Assembly: GCA_016859345.1 (NCBI GenBank)
Contig: CM029120.1
Location: forward strand, 1,545,001 to 1,609,000
Direction: 5' to 3'
Source of the DNA: Istiophorus platypterus
Taxonomy: Eukaryota; Chordata; Actinopteri; Istiophoriformes; Istiophoridae
DNA length: 64,000 bases
Part shown: piece by piece, positions 1-11,267 of the stretch
Layout: every line of letters begins with the position of its first letter
How positions within the stretch are numbered: position 1 is the first letter of the stretch
Position numbers and translations under genes: made by a program
Notes under the pieces: model-generated
Database searches by the model: none
What the model was told of the DNA's origin: nothing
What the model saw: only the letters and a program-made list of their open reading frames with translations

Positions 1-744
1 TCCTTTGATTGCATCTCAAATGTATCCAACACCTTTACATTTTCGGCTCAAGTCTGAGACACGTAAATGTGACGTGAAAGAAGAAACTCGAACCGCTGAA
101 CCTGAAGTTCTGATGGATGAAATCAGCAAATTTAGTGAGTTTATAGCTCAGAACTGTTATGGGACAGAAATACTATATATATACATATATATATGTATGT
201 GAAAGATTAAAAAAAAGGGATGTGAAAGTCGTGCAGCTACAGAAAAGGATACTGGACCCGTCAGGTCTTGTAACTTGAATGAAACTGCTGTTAGAGTGAT
301 TTTATTTTTAAACAGCTACTGATCTGTATAAGTCATAATGGCACAACAGGCAATAAAATCTCTCAAAAGAAGGGTTGTTGCAAATTGAACTGATTACGTT
401 AACTCAGACTGAGCCTTGGTCATTAAATTAGCCTGGATGACCTTTGAACTTTGCACGCACCTATGAGAAAAATTAGCGAAGGCAAAAAGTTCTCTCAGAT
501 TACTTCGATGTTTCCGCTTTAGAACACGTCCTTTTCATACCAGCCGTTCTTTAATGAGGCCTGATGAGAACCCGACGGCTCTGAACTTTGCAGCTAAGGT
601 ACGATCGGGTCACATGGTCCCGTTCGCTGTCAGCTACGCGAGGAGCTCGGACTTCCTGTTGGAGAGCCGAACTGCTTCCTGTGCAGCTAATGCGCTGACG
701 AGCGGCATCAAGAGTCAGGCTGACATTCTGCCTGCAAAGGTCAA
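1..744. other. Unique non-coding sequence, no gene recognised
   Basis: Mixed-composition DNA with a short (AT)n patch near 174-200. Positions 541-740 are more GC-rich and open on the plus strand, but I recognise no protein there, and the frame simply runs on into a CA array. No promoter or RNA gene seen. Confidence 0.6.
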
Positions 745-834
745 CACACACACGCACACACACACACATACACACATTCAACAGTATACACGTCCTCATA
801 AGGATAAGCACACCCAAATCGACTCTCACACTCA

Positions 835-915
<81 letters not shown>
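745..915. repeat. (CA)n microsatellite, interrupted then pure
   Basis: A short interrupted CA run at about 745-775 is followed by a pure (CA)n of roughly 38 units at 838-914. Repeats of this length are common in teleost genomes and usually length-polymorphic. Confidence 0.98.
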
Positions 916-917
<2 letters not shown>

Positions 918-997
918 CTTGCTATCATTGCCAAGTCCAAAAGGTCAACTTCATGCTGATTGGTGATAGAACTATCAAATGAACCAATCAATAGCCA

Positions 998-1476
998 GGA
1001 AGGGGGAGGAGGAGGAGGAGGAGGAGGAGGAGGAGAAAAGGGGGCCTCAGGGAGGGAGAGGAGAGAGAGAGAAAGAGCACGAAGGTGGGAGGATGGAGAG
1101 AGCGAGGGAGGGAGAGGAAGGAGTGGCAGGCTTGGACAGAGAGGTGAGGGGTGAGTGAGGTAAGGAGCCTCTGAAGAGAGAGAGAGAGCGTGAGAGAGAG
1201 AGATGGGAGGATGGGGAAAAGGAAGTGGAAGGTGCAGAAAGGTCAGCATGTCAATACAGGAGAGAGAGAGGCAAGGGGAGGGAGGGAGAGAGAGAGAGAG
1301 GCAGGGGAGGAATAGGGAGGTATGGCCAGAGAACTGGGAGGGTGAGAGAGAGAGTTGGAGGGAAGAGTTGAGGGGAGAGGAGAGTTCAGAAAGGTCAACA
1401 CATGTCAATATTGGAAAGAGAGAGAGAGAGAGATCAGCACAGAGCAGAGAGAGAGAGAGAGAGAGAGAGAGATGTG
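998..1476 (+). repeat. Purine-rich tract: (GGA)n then (GA)n blocks
   Basis: About ten GGA triplets (1006-1035) lead into almost 450 bases of G/A-rich sequence with pure (GA)n blocks near 1157-1204, 1418-1434 and 1446-1475. Both strands stay open through it because GA/CT repeats contain no stop codons; I do not regard those frames as genes. Confidence 0.95.
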
Positions 1477-1816
1477 TCCTCTGCTTCATTCGTTTTTTCT
1501 GTTTTAATAAACTCATTTTACCTGAGATTAAAAGTCGAATGTGTGTTTATCGCTGTAACATGGCGATGAGGGTCCGGTATACGAGGGTTTGGGTCTGACG
1601 GGGCGTGCACGGTCGTGGAGGTTGGAGGTCGCTGTGAAGACTTGGCCAGAGCGCCCCCCCCCCCCCATAGAAGTGGGACGAAACAGGAGCAGCTGACGTC
1701 GTTATCACGGAGCCACAACGTCCACAAAGGAAGGAGAACGAAGCATCTGACCTCATGCAAGAGACCGCCGTTGATTTCCTGTTTCCAGCCGACGGTCGTG
1801 ATGGATTTATTTTTTA

Positions 1817-1830
1817 GTAACCATGGTAAC
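1817..1830 (+). promoter_or_regulatory. RFX-type X-box motif
   Basis: The 14 bases GTAACCATGGTAAC fit the X-box pattern GTNRCC-N2-RGYAAC at every position. RFX-family factors bind such imperfect palindromes in enhancers, including those of ciliary genes. The motif match is direct; binding is inferred. Confidence 0.5.
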
Positions 1831-2009
1831 AAAGCTCTCCTATCCTTAGTGATGTAATCTTTTGAACCGCAATCACAACGTTCCCCCCAAAAGACCCCAA
1901 TGGGTCGGTTTTCTGCCTAAACCTAACCAGAGATTTGTATAAATCATAAAACAGATTCATTCTCAACAGTTTCATGGCTCTTGAGGGAAGTGACAGTGAT
2001 GTCATTCTG

Positions 2010-2024
2010 CCAGCAGGGGGCGTC
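2010..2024 (+). promoter_or_regulatory. CTCF-like motif
   Basis: CCAGCAGGGGGCGTC matches the CTCF core CCASYAGRKGGCRSY at 14 of 15 positions; only the next-to-last base differs. It lies in unique sequence, not in a repeat I recognise. Occupancy cannot be judged from sequence. Confidence 0.5.
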
Positions 2025-2224
2025 TGATCGGGAAACACGTCAATATCGTAGCCATTGGATTTGTTTTGTTTAGTTTCGATGTCATATTAATTATTGGTCT
2101 ATTTTCTTTTTGGATTCTCTTGTCATTGTTTTACTTTATACTCCCTAGAAATCAAATTTTAATTTGATTTTAATTGTTGTGATTGAGAGACTTGAAATTT
2201 TATTGAGGAGTTGAATATTTACTT

Positions 2225-2602
2225 TTTAATTCAAATTAGAAATTTGAAAGAAAGGTGGAGCGAGGTAGAGAGAGAGCAGGAGGGAGGGAGAGTGAGAAAG
2301 AGGGAGAGAGTGAGAAAGAGAGAGAGAGAGGTAGAGAGAGAGAGAGATAACAGCATCAGTGTGATATTGCAGACACACAACCCCCTACTTTTTAATCAAA
2401 AGCAACAATCGACATGTGGACAGGTGACCAACACACACACACACTCACACTCACACACACACACACACACACACAGTGACAGTCCTGGAGTAATAATTCC
2501 ACTCTTCCAGTTATTGCTCAGAGCTCAATATCACTTTAATTCCCTGAAGAGCTCTGTGTGTGTGTGCATGTGTGTATGTGTGTGTGTTAGAGGTCCTGAC
2601 CA

Positions 2603-2636
<34 letters not shown>

Positions 2637-2640
2637 GTAG
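2225..2640. repeat. Compound GA / CA / GT / CT repeat cluster
   Basis: GA-rich block at 2265-2348, interrupted CA at 2432-2476, GT at 2555-2588 and a (CT)n of about 14 units at 2607-2635. The CT run followed by 'cctgtag' resembles a polypyrimidine tract and acceptor site, but no exon follows that I can support. Confidence 0.9.
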
Positions 2641-3783
2641 TGCAGTCGTGTGTGTCGTTCAGTCACAGCTGTACAGAGCAGATGTTAAAAGGTTTCTCTC
2701 AATAAAGAGACAGTAAAATTCCTGATATGACGCAGGAGGAAGTGTGAGCTGAAGATGTGGAATCGCGTGATTCTCCCGGCTCAGAAATAAATGGATGCCC
2801 ATCGGAAGCCTGTACGACAGAAGCTGGGAGCACAGCTTCAGTACATCGTCCTAATCTCGTTTAACGTCGGCACTTTTCCAGTGGGGCTCTGCACGTCGGC
2901 GTCGACCCCACGGATCCGTCGCAGTCGAGGCTCCGCGGCTGCGTCCTGTCTAGAGTGGTCACATCACCGTGAAACCCACATCATTTTAATCAGACTCCTC
3001 AGTCTCAAACTTCCTTTACGTTCAGTCATTGTGCATGTGCTGAATAAGAATCCGTCACGTGTTCATTATGTCGGGTTAAGAAACATGAAAGAGAGAGAGG
3101 TTTCTACCTGGGCTGAGTTTGATCCCTTTTCCTATTTGTTCTATTGTTTTTTATTCTGCCCTGTTCCATGGTGTTACAGATGTTCCACCACATCTGCTCA
3201 GGCCTACAGATTTCATCAGGTCACACTGTGTACACAGGTACTTATTCCTTATTTATTCAAGTTGTTCTTGTCCACTAAAAATCATCTCTGTTCTTGCAAT
3301 GTGGCCTCCGCTCAAGGTCCCCTTATGCTCTTTTTTTTCCTTACCACTTTTATTGCTCTTTTTGGAGCTTTCAACCATAACGGTTGTTCATTCTTGACCC
3401 CAACAGATTAATCTCCACTTCAACGTCACCGATTCAACTTTATGAACTGGTGTCTCCGTGTGTAAAATGTCGGGCTCAACTTTTTGAGTGGAAGTCAAGA
3501 GTTTAAACATCTACAGTGTCATGACCCAAGGATGAAGACCTTTCGATACGGTTGAAAGTGCGAGTAATGGCGAGAAAGTGGACCATTAGATTGTTTTGTT
3601 AACTGCAGTTTCCGAGGTTAAGAGTTGAATCGCTGAGCTCTGTTCTATTTTAATTTTAAGTTCACTTGAACGTTGGTTGGTTGGTTTTGGTCCCTGACAG
3701 ACCTCCAATCTGTCACCTTGGAGACGGGATGCGGCGAATTCCTAACAACAAATGATGGGGCACAGGCAATCAGAAACACATGC

Positions 3784-3785
<2 letters not shown>
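2641..3785. other. Unique sequence containing an unexplained 206-codon open frame
   Basis: A plus-strand frame runs from an ATG at 2791 to a stop at 3409-3411 with no simple repeat inside, unlike most long frames here. The translation has a hydrophobic, Phe/Leu/Cys-rich second half but no domain I recognise. It could be chance or a decayed transposon. The remainder, to the CA array, is unremarkable. Confidence 0.3.
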
Positions 3786-3787
<2 letters not shown>

Positions 3788-3814
<27 letters not shown>

Positions 3815-3835
3815 TGCACACACATACAGAGATAT
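3788..3835. repeat. (CA)n microsatellite
   Basis: About 20 CA units with a few TG-type interruptions. Confidence 0.95.
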
Positions 3836-4858
3836 GCACAATATGTTGTATGATTCAAGGACAGAAGTGTTGATAAATCTCTTTTAATGCTCTCCAGATG
3901 GATGCTGTTCCTCTGCAGTTTAACCTTAGGATACCCTTCCAAAACAGGGAGCAGATGCACAGACGTCAGGGTCCCAAGTGCCCCCCCCCCCCCCCCCACA
4001 TACTGGGTGTTTACCGTGTCTGAACAGGAAACTTATTCCTGGCTCTCTCCGTGACCACCTACTAGACAAAGTGGGCAACATGGTACTTGGGGTCCCAGAG
4101 TCCACCAACAACTCTTTCTGTAGTAATTTGATTAGCTCTAGTTTTTTTCATGGGAATATGGGAACGTACACTACACTAAAGCTTATACTTCAATTGACAT
4201 GATAATGGCTCGAGGGCAATTTATTGCCTGTATCGGCTGGAACACCATTCATCTGTTAAAATCTAGAGTTTATGATCTGTATTGTAGCTGATATTATGAA
4301 TACAAGGTCCTAAAATTAATTCACCTTCACTAAAACTACCACAGCACAAAACCCACGGGTTATTGCTCCAGCAGAGAAGCACTGTGGAGATGCCAGGGGT
4401 ATTTTTTTGTTGTTGTTGTAGTACTGCAGCTGGCCACCAGGGTAAAGTTTTGGCAGTGTTTCCTCGCTGCGACACATCTTTATTACAGGGAACGTCACCT
4501 GTGATTTTACAGCTGTTTCCAGGTGCTGAGGAAAATTACTCTGTATGTGAGAAGGGCCTTCAGTGTCTCCAGAGGGAAATGGGGTCTTGTGCATGTCCTC
4601 AAGTGATGTCACTCGAGTCAGTGTCAGTTTTGGGGGGGGGGGGGCTGAGGACTACAAGTTTGAAAAGTAAAAAAAAAAAAATCCTTTTGGTTGCGGAGGA
4701 AGAAAGACGCGAGACCCTCGCCAGACCCCTGTAGACCTACCCCCCCATCATTAGCCGCTACTAGCATAACACACCACCGCATCTCTGACCAAGGTCAAGT
4801 TGCCTTGTGGGTGATGTAGTTTGCCAGATTGTGACAAAGAAGAATGTGGGGAATAAAT
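3836..4858. other. Unique non-coding sequence with homopolymer runs
   Basis: Runs of 17 C (3981-3997), 13 G (4632-4644) and about 13 A (4669-4681). Around 4780-4830 there is a 'gccttgtgggtgatgtagtt' phrase of the kind found in fish interspersed repeats, too short to assign. No gene recognised. Confidence 0.5.
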
Positions 4859-4861
4859 TAA

Positions 4862-4912
<51 letters not shown>

Positions 4913-4951
4913 TATATATATATATGTGTATGTATGTATGTATATATACAT
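4859..4951. repeat. Poly(A) followed by (AT)n and GTAT repeats
   Basis: About 20 A residues run directly into (AT)n, then a second (AT)n and short (GTAT)n. It could be the tail of an old retroposed insertion, but no body is identifiable upstream. Confidence 0.9.
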
Positions 4952-5224
4952 CTATTTTTAAATCTTGCAGGCTTTTATAGTGGTCTACCTGACCACTGGG
5001 GGGGGGCTCTTGTCAATGGACAAGAAAAGAATCCACATCATTATCTTTGCATGCTATGAGACACTACTATAATTCACACACACTCTTACACTCACACACT
5101 CAGTTAAAGGAAATAAGAATTGTGCTCAAGGGCACAAAAACAATAAAGACTGAATAAAACATTCACTCACACAAATGCACACACACGCTCTCTCTCTCTC
5201 TCTAATCACAAGCTCCCTCAATCT

Positions 5225-5625
5225 CTTCACTGTCGTCTTAGTTCCTGATTAACTTAATGATAAAAGATACACCGATAACATCTTCAATATTAGGAAGAGT
5301 AAATGTAATTACAATGCTCATTTAATCAATTATCCCCGCAGTTATGGTGCGAACATTAGCATCCAGCCGTGTGTTTGTTAATTTGTGGTGTTGTTGGAAA
5401 TGTTGGGGCGTTTTTTTTTTTGTTTGTTTGTTTTTTTTTAGAGCTTTGGTTTAACTTGGGGAATAAACAGCTTGAAGTCGCCACAATCACGATTCATCAA
5501 TCGCGAAATGCATGCAGATGATCATTAGCCGCTTTAATGGAGAGGTCTGTTAATCCTAGTTTTTTCTCGAACAATTTTAAATATCAGCCTGTGCCTTACT
5601 CTGCATACGAGGCTGATTTCTCCTG
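5225..5625. promoter_or_regulatory. Candidate conserved non-coding block, homeodomain-site rich
   Basis: Low-repeat, AT-rich sequence with many ATTA/TAAT cores (for example near 5250-5330 and 5515-5560) and a phrase around 5505-5550 combining ATGCATGC, ATGATCATTAG and a CTTTAATGG-type site. It resembles vertebrate developmental enhancers in texture only; I cannot confirm conservation. A T/G-rich run at 5411-5440 interrupts it. Confidence 0.3.
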
Positions 5626-6233
5626 ATAGAAACAGACATTTGCCTCAGATTTTAAGTTTCACAGCAGAGGAACAACTAATAATCAACCACATATCTTTTT
5701 TTGCCATTCTGACAAAATATTAATCACTAAAAGAAGGGGGTGAAGGAAACGTTGGTTCTGATGTTTCCTCGATTTGGACCCGGTCTGGTTTTACATGGAG
5801 ACGTCCCAGTCCGAGGCCGAAACAGAGGGATGAAGATGGAGAGAACAGAGAGGTTGGAGGATGGGAACGAGGGCGAGAGAGCATGGCAGCGAAGCAGGGA
5901 GAGAGAGAGAGGGAGAGAGATATATAGAGAGAGCGATTATGATTCCAAAGCGGCGGACGGCATTTGTCTTCATTTGGCGTGACTGGCTTCATGCGTTATT
6001 ATTAGCGGCTGTCGGAGCGAGCAAGAGAGAGAGAGAGAGAGTGAAAGAAATGAAGTGGGGGGGTTGTAGGAAAGAGAGAGGGAGAGCAAGCGAGGAGCAA
6101 CAACAGAGAGTAATGGAGGGGGTGAAGGAGGAAACGGCCACTGAAACACAGAGGTATGTTGGAGGAGATCCAGGACATGACATCTATTTTAAATATTTGT
6201 CCTGCTCACGGGAGATGAAGGAAGGTCGGTGGA

Positions 6234-6236
<3 letters not shown>
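5626..6236. other. Unique and GA-rich non-coding sequence
   Basis: Purine-rich stretches at 5860-5935 and 6021-6120 with short pure (GA)n runs. Between them, 5938-6020 is a non-repeat stretch that looks conserved in texture ('gcgttattattagcggctgt'). Open frames here follow the purine bias. Confidence 0.5.

Positions 6237-6270
<34 letters not shown>
6237..6270. repeat. (CA)n microsatellite
   Basis: About 17 pure CA units. Confidence 0.97.
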
Positions 6271-6272
<2 letters not shown>

Positions 6273-6365
6273 AGCCCAGGCTGGCAGTGAGCTCTTTTAC
6301 CCGACATATTTTTGTTAAATGCCAGTTACAGTAACATTCAAGTCTCCAATGTGTGAAACTGGGAA

Positions 6366-6454
6366 GTTTCCCTCTGCTTCCATTCTCTAAGCTTAGCTAA
6401 GCAAAGCTAACAGTTTCCCTCTGCTTCCAGTCTCTAAGCTAAGCTAAGCTAACC
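6366..6454 (+). repeat. 47-bp tandem pair of the teleost 'gctaagctaagctaac' repeat
   Basis: The phrase 'gtttccctctgcttcc' followed by 'tctctaagct(t/a)agctaagc' occurs at 6366 and again at 6413. This belongs to a dispersed repeat type common in teleosts ('ttccagtctttatgctaagctaagctaac'). Other GCTA-rich patches in this window (14.6-15.0 kb, 33.25 kb) may be related. Confidence 0.8.
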
Positions 6455-7270
6455 ATGTCCCGACTCCAGCTCCTTACTGAACACGCACACACACACAAAC
6501 ACACACACACACACACACACAGTTGACATCCATCCAGACGTTTCGCTGTAGTTTACTTTGATCCGCCCCCTTTTCCGACCGCCGCCCCTCTTCGTGAAGC
6601 CGGGGGCCCCAGCGGACGACGATCGACCGACCGACCACATCGTCGTCTCCTCCAGAGAAGCGCTCGGGCGGCGGCGGCGGCCACCGCGTCCCGCCTGACC
6701 TTCTCCCTCCGGCCCCGCCCCCATCCCTCGTTTCCGCCTCAACAGACCTCGCTCCCATTGATGTTCTTCTCTTCCCTTGTTCCAGTTATTAATCCATAAA
6801 CTCAGCAGTGAAAACAGCAGCTCTGCCTGTTTGCTCCCCCATTAATGATTTTCTGTGTGTCTTTTTTTTCCTCCCACAGAGAAAGTGCTCCCAGATTGAA
6901 AATGATTTCCTCTTGTTTCTCCTCTTTATTGCTTTATGTTTCTTCTTTTCACTTTCGGACATGCAACCTCCGTCCGATCAGATAAATCCTCACATTCGAT
7001 CTCAGTTTCCTCCGGTTGCTGCCATCGTGTTATTTTCATTTGAATCTTTTCTTCTCAAACACTGAGAGTTTGATGCACAATGCATACAAATGTAAACTCA
7101 TGTACATAGGAGTGTGCTAGAAGTCGGTGGGGGCATCATCCAGGTGCAGGGAAGGGGAGGGGCGGACGGACGCGAGGCTACGCGACCCAGATGAGGTCGT
7201 TCAGGTGGAGACGGCTTCAGAACCAAAACTTCTTATTGTTACATTTGTTTTTTGAAACTCTGTCAGTGGC
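6455..7270. other. CA repeat, GC-rich patch, then unique sequence
   Basis: (CA)n at 6482-6521. Positions 6535-6740 are GC- and CpG-rich with GGC and GACC triplet runs; both strands are open there from composition alone. 6761-7270 is ordinary. A polypyrimidine plus 'cccacag' at about 6862-6880 looks like a splice acceptor, but no exon follows. Confidence 0.5.
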
Positions 7271-7329
7271 CCTGGTGGGGGTGGGTGGGTGAGGGGGGGG
7301 CTCACATCACATCACAACAAGCCCCCCCC
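7271..7329 (+). repeat. G-rich run with a 10-bp perfect hairpin
   Basis: Four G-runs between 7271 and 7300 could form a G-quadruplex. GGGGGGGGCT (7293-7302) is exactly complementary to AGCCCCCCCC (7320-7329) across a 17-base loop, so a hairpin is a competing structure. Confidence 0.6.
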
Positions 7330-7890
7330 ATTAGAGGAACAGAAGAAGCTTTTTAGATCAGAGGTGAAACATCTTTGAGACCAAATTCCAGTCACCATTG
7401 ATATAATTTTACTTGGATAACAAGGAGACGTTTGACAGAAGACGCATGAGGGATATTTAGGATTAAAGCAGGTTAAGGTGTGAATACAGACCAGCCCCCA
7501 GACACCCCCCCCAGGTGAAAAGCAAAGTTTCCCTTTACACACAGGACACGTGTGTGGTTTCACTTATGTCCTCACGTCTTTGCGCTGGTTGAGTAAGGCC
7601 CCAAATTTAACAAGATTTTGACTGAAATCTGGCTGATGTGAAATCAGCCATAATCAGCGCAGCAACTTGTCGCCCATCGACGCCACGATCTGGCGGCCTG
7701 AGGGAAGAGCCCCCCCCCCACACACACACTTCCCCCAGTCGCCTGTAAGGGCTGGAGGGGGCTGTGAGCTCAGCGGAGAGCCACACATAGGTCTGCATAC
7801 ACTCAAAACATAAAGCAACGGACCTGCTGCTCAGCACGGGCGGCGCTCGCTTTTCACCCCTCCGCTCCTGAAATGAGTCAGGCGGCGCCG
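7330..7890. other. Unique non-coding sequence
   Basis: No gene, promoter or repeat recognised apart from short C-runs near 7505 and 7711. Confidence 0.55.
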
Positions 7891-9009
7891 GTTCAGAATG
7901 CACACGCACGCACACGCACACACACAGACGTATATACACAAACGCACACACACACACACAGACGTATATACACAAACGCACACACACACACACTGTCTCA
8001 CACACACACACTGTCTCACACACACACACACAGACGTATATACACAAACGCACACACACACACGCAAACAGGCTCATGGAAAAACACACACACAATGGTG
8101 GAGATTAGCGAGGAAACAAAATGAGAGAGAGTACAGGGAGAGAGATGTGAAGACTGAGGGGGGGGGGCGAACGACAGCCAAAATCATGGAGGCGTTTCCT
8201 GTTTGATTAGAGCAGATTTCTCTGTTGGATTGTAGTGATTATGGAGGGTGACAGAGCCAGGTGACTGAGACATGCCAGCCGTCTCACACACACACACTGT
8301 CTCACACACACACACACGCAAACAGGCTCATGGAAAAACACACACACAATGGTGGAGATTAGCGAGGAAACAAAATGAGAGAGAGTACAGGGAGAGAGAT
8401 GTGAAGACTGAGGGGGGGCGAACGACAGCCAAAATCATGGAGGCGTTTCCTGTTTGATTAGAGCAGATTTCTCTGTTGGATTGTAGTGATTATGGAGGTG
8501 ACAGAGCCAGGTGACTGAGACATGCCAGCCGTCTCACACACACACACTGTCTCACACACACACACACAGACGTATATACACAAACGCACACACACACACA
8601 CACACTGTCTCACACACACACACACAGACGTATATACACAAACGCACACACACACACACTGTCTCACACACACACACTGTCTCACACACACACACTGTCT
8701 CACACACACACACTGTCTCACACACACACACTGTCTCACACACACACACTGTCTCACACACACACACTGTCTCACACACACACACTGTCTCACACACACA
8801 CACTGTCTCACACACACACACACAATGGTGGAGATTAGCGAGGAAACAAAATGAGAGAGAGTACAGGGAGAGAGATGTGAAGACTGAGGGGGGGCGAACG
8901 ACAGCCAAAATCATGGAGGCGTTTCCTGTTTGATTAGAGCAGATTTCTCTGTTGGATTGTAGTGATTATGGAGGGTGACAGAGCCAGGTGACTGAGACAT
9001 GCCAGCCGT

Positions 9010-9074
<65 letters not shown>

Positions 9075-9196
9075 CCAGGCAACAGATCGGTGACAGGAGT
9101 GAAGCCATAACCTTCCCCACTTTACCCACAATCCCTCTGGGGACTGGCCCAGCCAGCTGCTGCCGCTGTCGCCTCCCTGACTGACAGCCTGACGCA

Positions 9197-9233
<37 letters not shown>

Positions 9234-9624
9234 ACACACACACACACACACACACATCGACACACACACAGACGTATATACACAAACGCACACACACACA
9301 CACACATACTCAAAAACACAAACACAAGCGCACACCATCAGACACACACACACTGACGTGTACACACACGCACGCACACACGCACACGCAAACAGGCTCA
9401 TGGAAAAACACACACACAATGGTGGAGATTAGCGAGGAAACAAAATGAGAGAGAGTACAGGGAGAGAGATGTGAAGACTGAGGGGGGGGGGCGAACGACA
9501 GCCAAAATCATGGAGGCGTTTCCTGTTTGATTAGAGCAGATTTCTCTGTTGGATTGTAGTGATTATGGAGGGTGACAGAGCCAGGTGACTGAGACATGCC
9601 AGCCGTCTCACACACACACACTGT

Positions 9625-9663
<39 letters not shown>

Positions 9664-9690
9664 ATAAATGCGTTCATAACACCGTAACAC
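7891..9690 (+). repeat. Compound tandem array: four copies of a unique module joined by CA-rich linkers
   Basis: A module running from 'gcaaacaggctcatgg' (where present) through 'aatggtggagattagcgagg' and 'ggaggcgtttcctgtttga' to 'catgccagccgtctca' occurs four times, near-identically: 8064-8286, 8318-8536, 8824-9013 (lacking the first ~30 bases) and 9388-9610. Linkers are CA-rich and differ in length; several carry 'gacgtatatacacaaacg' blocks (7927, 7962, 8033, 8569, 8628, 9269). The third linker-to-module junction follows a pure 18-bp array. Only small length changes in G-runs separate copies, so the duplications are recent or homogenised. Long Cys/Val or Thr/His frames are repeat artefacts. 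Confidence 0.92.
8646..8822 (+). repeat. 18-bp minisatellite (ctgtctca + CA)
   Basis: The unit CTGTCTCACACACACACA begins at 8659, 8677, 8695, 8713, 8731, 8749, 8767, 8785 and 8803 with almost no divergence. The period is a multiple of three, which keeps frames open on both strands. It sits inside the larger compound array. Confidence 0.95.
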
Positions 9691-10210
9691 ACACACACAC
9701 CTCTGAAGGCTTGTTAACGTGCACGTCTTTCACATCTGCCTCCGATCTGGGATTCTCAGCAGGGTTCTGGTTTTATGACACCAGACGAAAATATCATACG
9801 ATACGACGTCACACGGCTCACATGACATCACTACACGTCGCGCGACGCAACACGAACACGGTGGCAACAACAACATGAGTCAATAGATACAATAGATACA
9901 GAAACACATATGAAAAACGGCAGAAACAACGACACAAAAATGAGACTGAAACACTACGACCAGGATCAGCAGGACGACACATGTTATTGATGTTGTTATT
10001 GTTATATTTGTTGTTGTTATTATTATTATTATCATTATTATTATTATTGTCATTATTAAAGCATTCAACACACTGAGTCCTCCACAGGCCCCAGGTTCAG
10101 ACTTAAAACTGTATCCGAAGCATAGTCGATGAAATTATGTCCCAAAATTGCTTGTTTACTTCCCAGGGTCAAAACATGTTTATTCTCCTCAAAGAAAAGC
10201 ATCATATAAG
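9691..10210. other. Unique non-coding sequence with (ATT)n
   Basis: CpG-containing unique DNA to about 9960, then an AT-rich triplet run (TTG/TTA) at 9986-10058. No gene recognised. Confidence 0.6.
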
Positions 10211-10303
10211 TAGCTGCTTCTACTTGAGTATTTTCATTTCATCCTTTTATCCTTTTATCCTTTTATCCTCAACTATATATGTGACAGACATCGTTACTTT
10301 TAA
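10211..10303 (+). mobile_element. Relic of a dispersed teleost repeat ('cttctacttgagta')
   Basis: The order 'cttctacttgagtattttcat', a pyrimidine-rich middle, 'gtgacagacatcgttactttt' follows a widespread teleost repeat (tacttgagtatttcc ... tttgacagctttagttacttt). The middle has expanded into a 10-bp tandem (tccttttatc, about three copies). The class of the parent element is not clear to me. Confidence 0.6.
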
Positions 10304-10822
10304 AAATCTGAGGAGAGAATAAAATGCAATACAACTACCCTCCTATAGAAATAGCAGCGTTTAGCTGTGAATCCTCGTCGTGTCACCATAGAAACACTCT
10401 CTCCCTAAACTTGGTCACCTGGTTTCATTTCAAAAGGCTTTTGAGGCTAAAAGACATCAAATTATCCAATATTTCCCAAAAGGACAGAAAAACAAAAAAT
10501 AATGGAAATGGATTTGAGGAGCAGAACTTTGTTTTTTTCCTATTTTCTCTCCCATTGATGGTCTAATGTCACTTCAGACTGGGTTTGCTACCAAACAACA
10601 GTAGTTGAGCTACACAACGTAAGGGAGGGAAAGAGAACGAGAGGATGAGAGTAAAGGAGGAGAGAAGGAAGTGGAGAGGAAACGACAAAATAAAAGCGTC
10701 TTGGAGACAGAAAGAAAGAGAGAGAAGAAAAGAGAAAATCCCTCGTCGTCAGTCTGACAGTAAAACCATTAATCCGCATGCTCACAACCTTATAATGAAA
10801 TTATTCTACAGAATCCGCCTTC

Positions 10823-10825
<3 letters not shown>
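10304..10825. other. Unique then purine-rich non-coding sequence
   Basis: 10304-10600 is ordinary AT-rich DNA; 10620-10740 is G/A-rich. No gene recognised. Confidence 0.6.
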
Positions 10826-10862
<37 letters not shown>

Positions 10863-11030
10863 AATGTGTGTGTGAGCAGATTAATTTGGCAGGGGGTGAG
10901 GATTCGCTCTATCCCACATCTGGAGAGGAGGGGTGGGTGGGGGGGTGGGGGGTGTTACATCTCAACCCTCCCCTGTTCGGCCCAGTGTTTGTAACACACA
11001 CAAAGGCACGCGCACACATGCAAACACACA

Positions 11031-11067
<37 letters not shown>

Positions 11068-11221
11068 ACAAACACACACACAACAAAGCGACAGACGGAC
11101 GGAGATATAATCTGATCGTCTTTTCATTGTTGGCGTTTGTTCAATTGTCACTTTGGCTTTCTAGTGATCCTCTGTTTCCCTTGATCTCTCTCCCTCTCTC
11201 TCCCACTCTCTCTCACTCTCT

Positions 11222-11252
<31 letters not shown>

Positions 11253-11267
11253 GCACACACACACACG
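10826..11267. repeat. GT array, G-quadruplex run, CA array and CT/CA array
   Basis: (GT)n at 10826-10862, a G-rich run at 10929-10954 with at least four runs of three or more G separated by single bases, interrupted then pure CA at 11008-11083, and CT followed by CA at 11187-11266. Confidence 0.9.

Larger units (their letters stand above)
1477..2224. other. Unique non-coding sequence with two regulatory-motif matches
   Basis: No exon recognised. Contains a run of 14 C (1654-1667), an X-box match at 1817 and a CTCF-like match at 2010. The flanks are AT-rich and ordinary. Confidence 0.6.

Noticed and set aside
551..1516. A 321-codon minus-strand open frame
   Set aside because: It crosses GA and CA arrays; the translation is runs of Ser-Leu, Pro and Cys-Val.
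4859..4951. Poly(A) tail of a processed pseudogene
   Set aside because: No gene-like body is visible upstream and the run leads straight into (AT)n.
6862..6900. Polypyrimidine tract and 'cccacag' acceptor-like sequence
   Set aside because: The following sequence gives no recognisable exon, and similar strings occur wherever CT repeats end.
8646..8822. CRISPR-like regular spacing
   Set aside because: There are no unique spacers; every 18-bp unit is the same. It is a minisatellite in vertebrate DNA.
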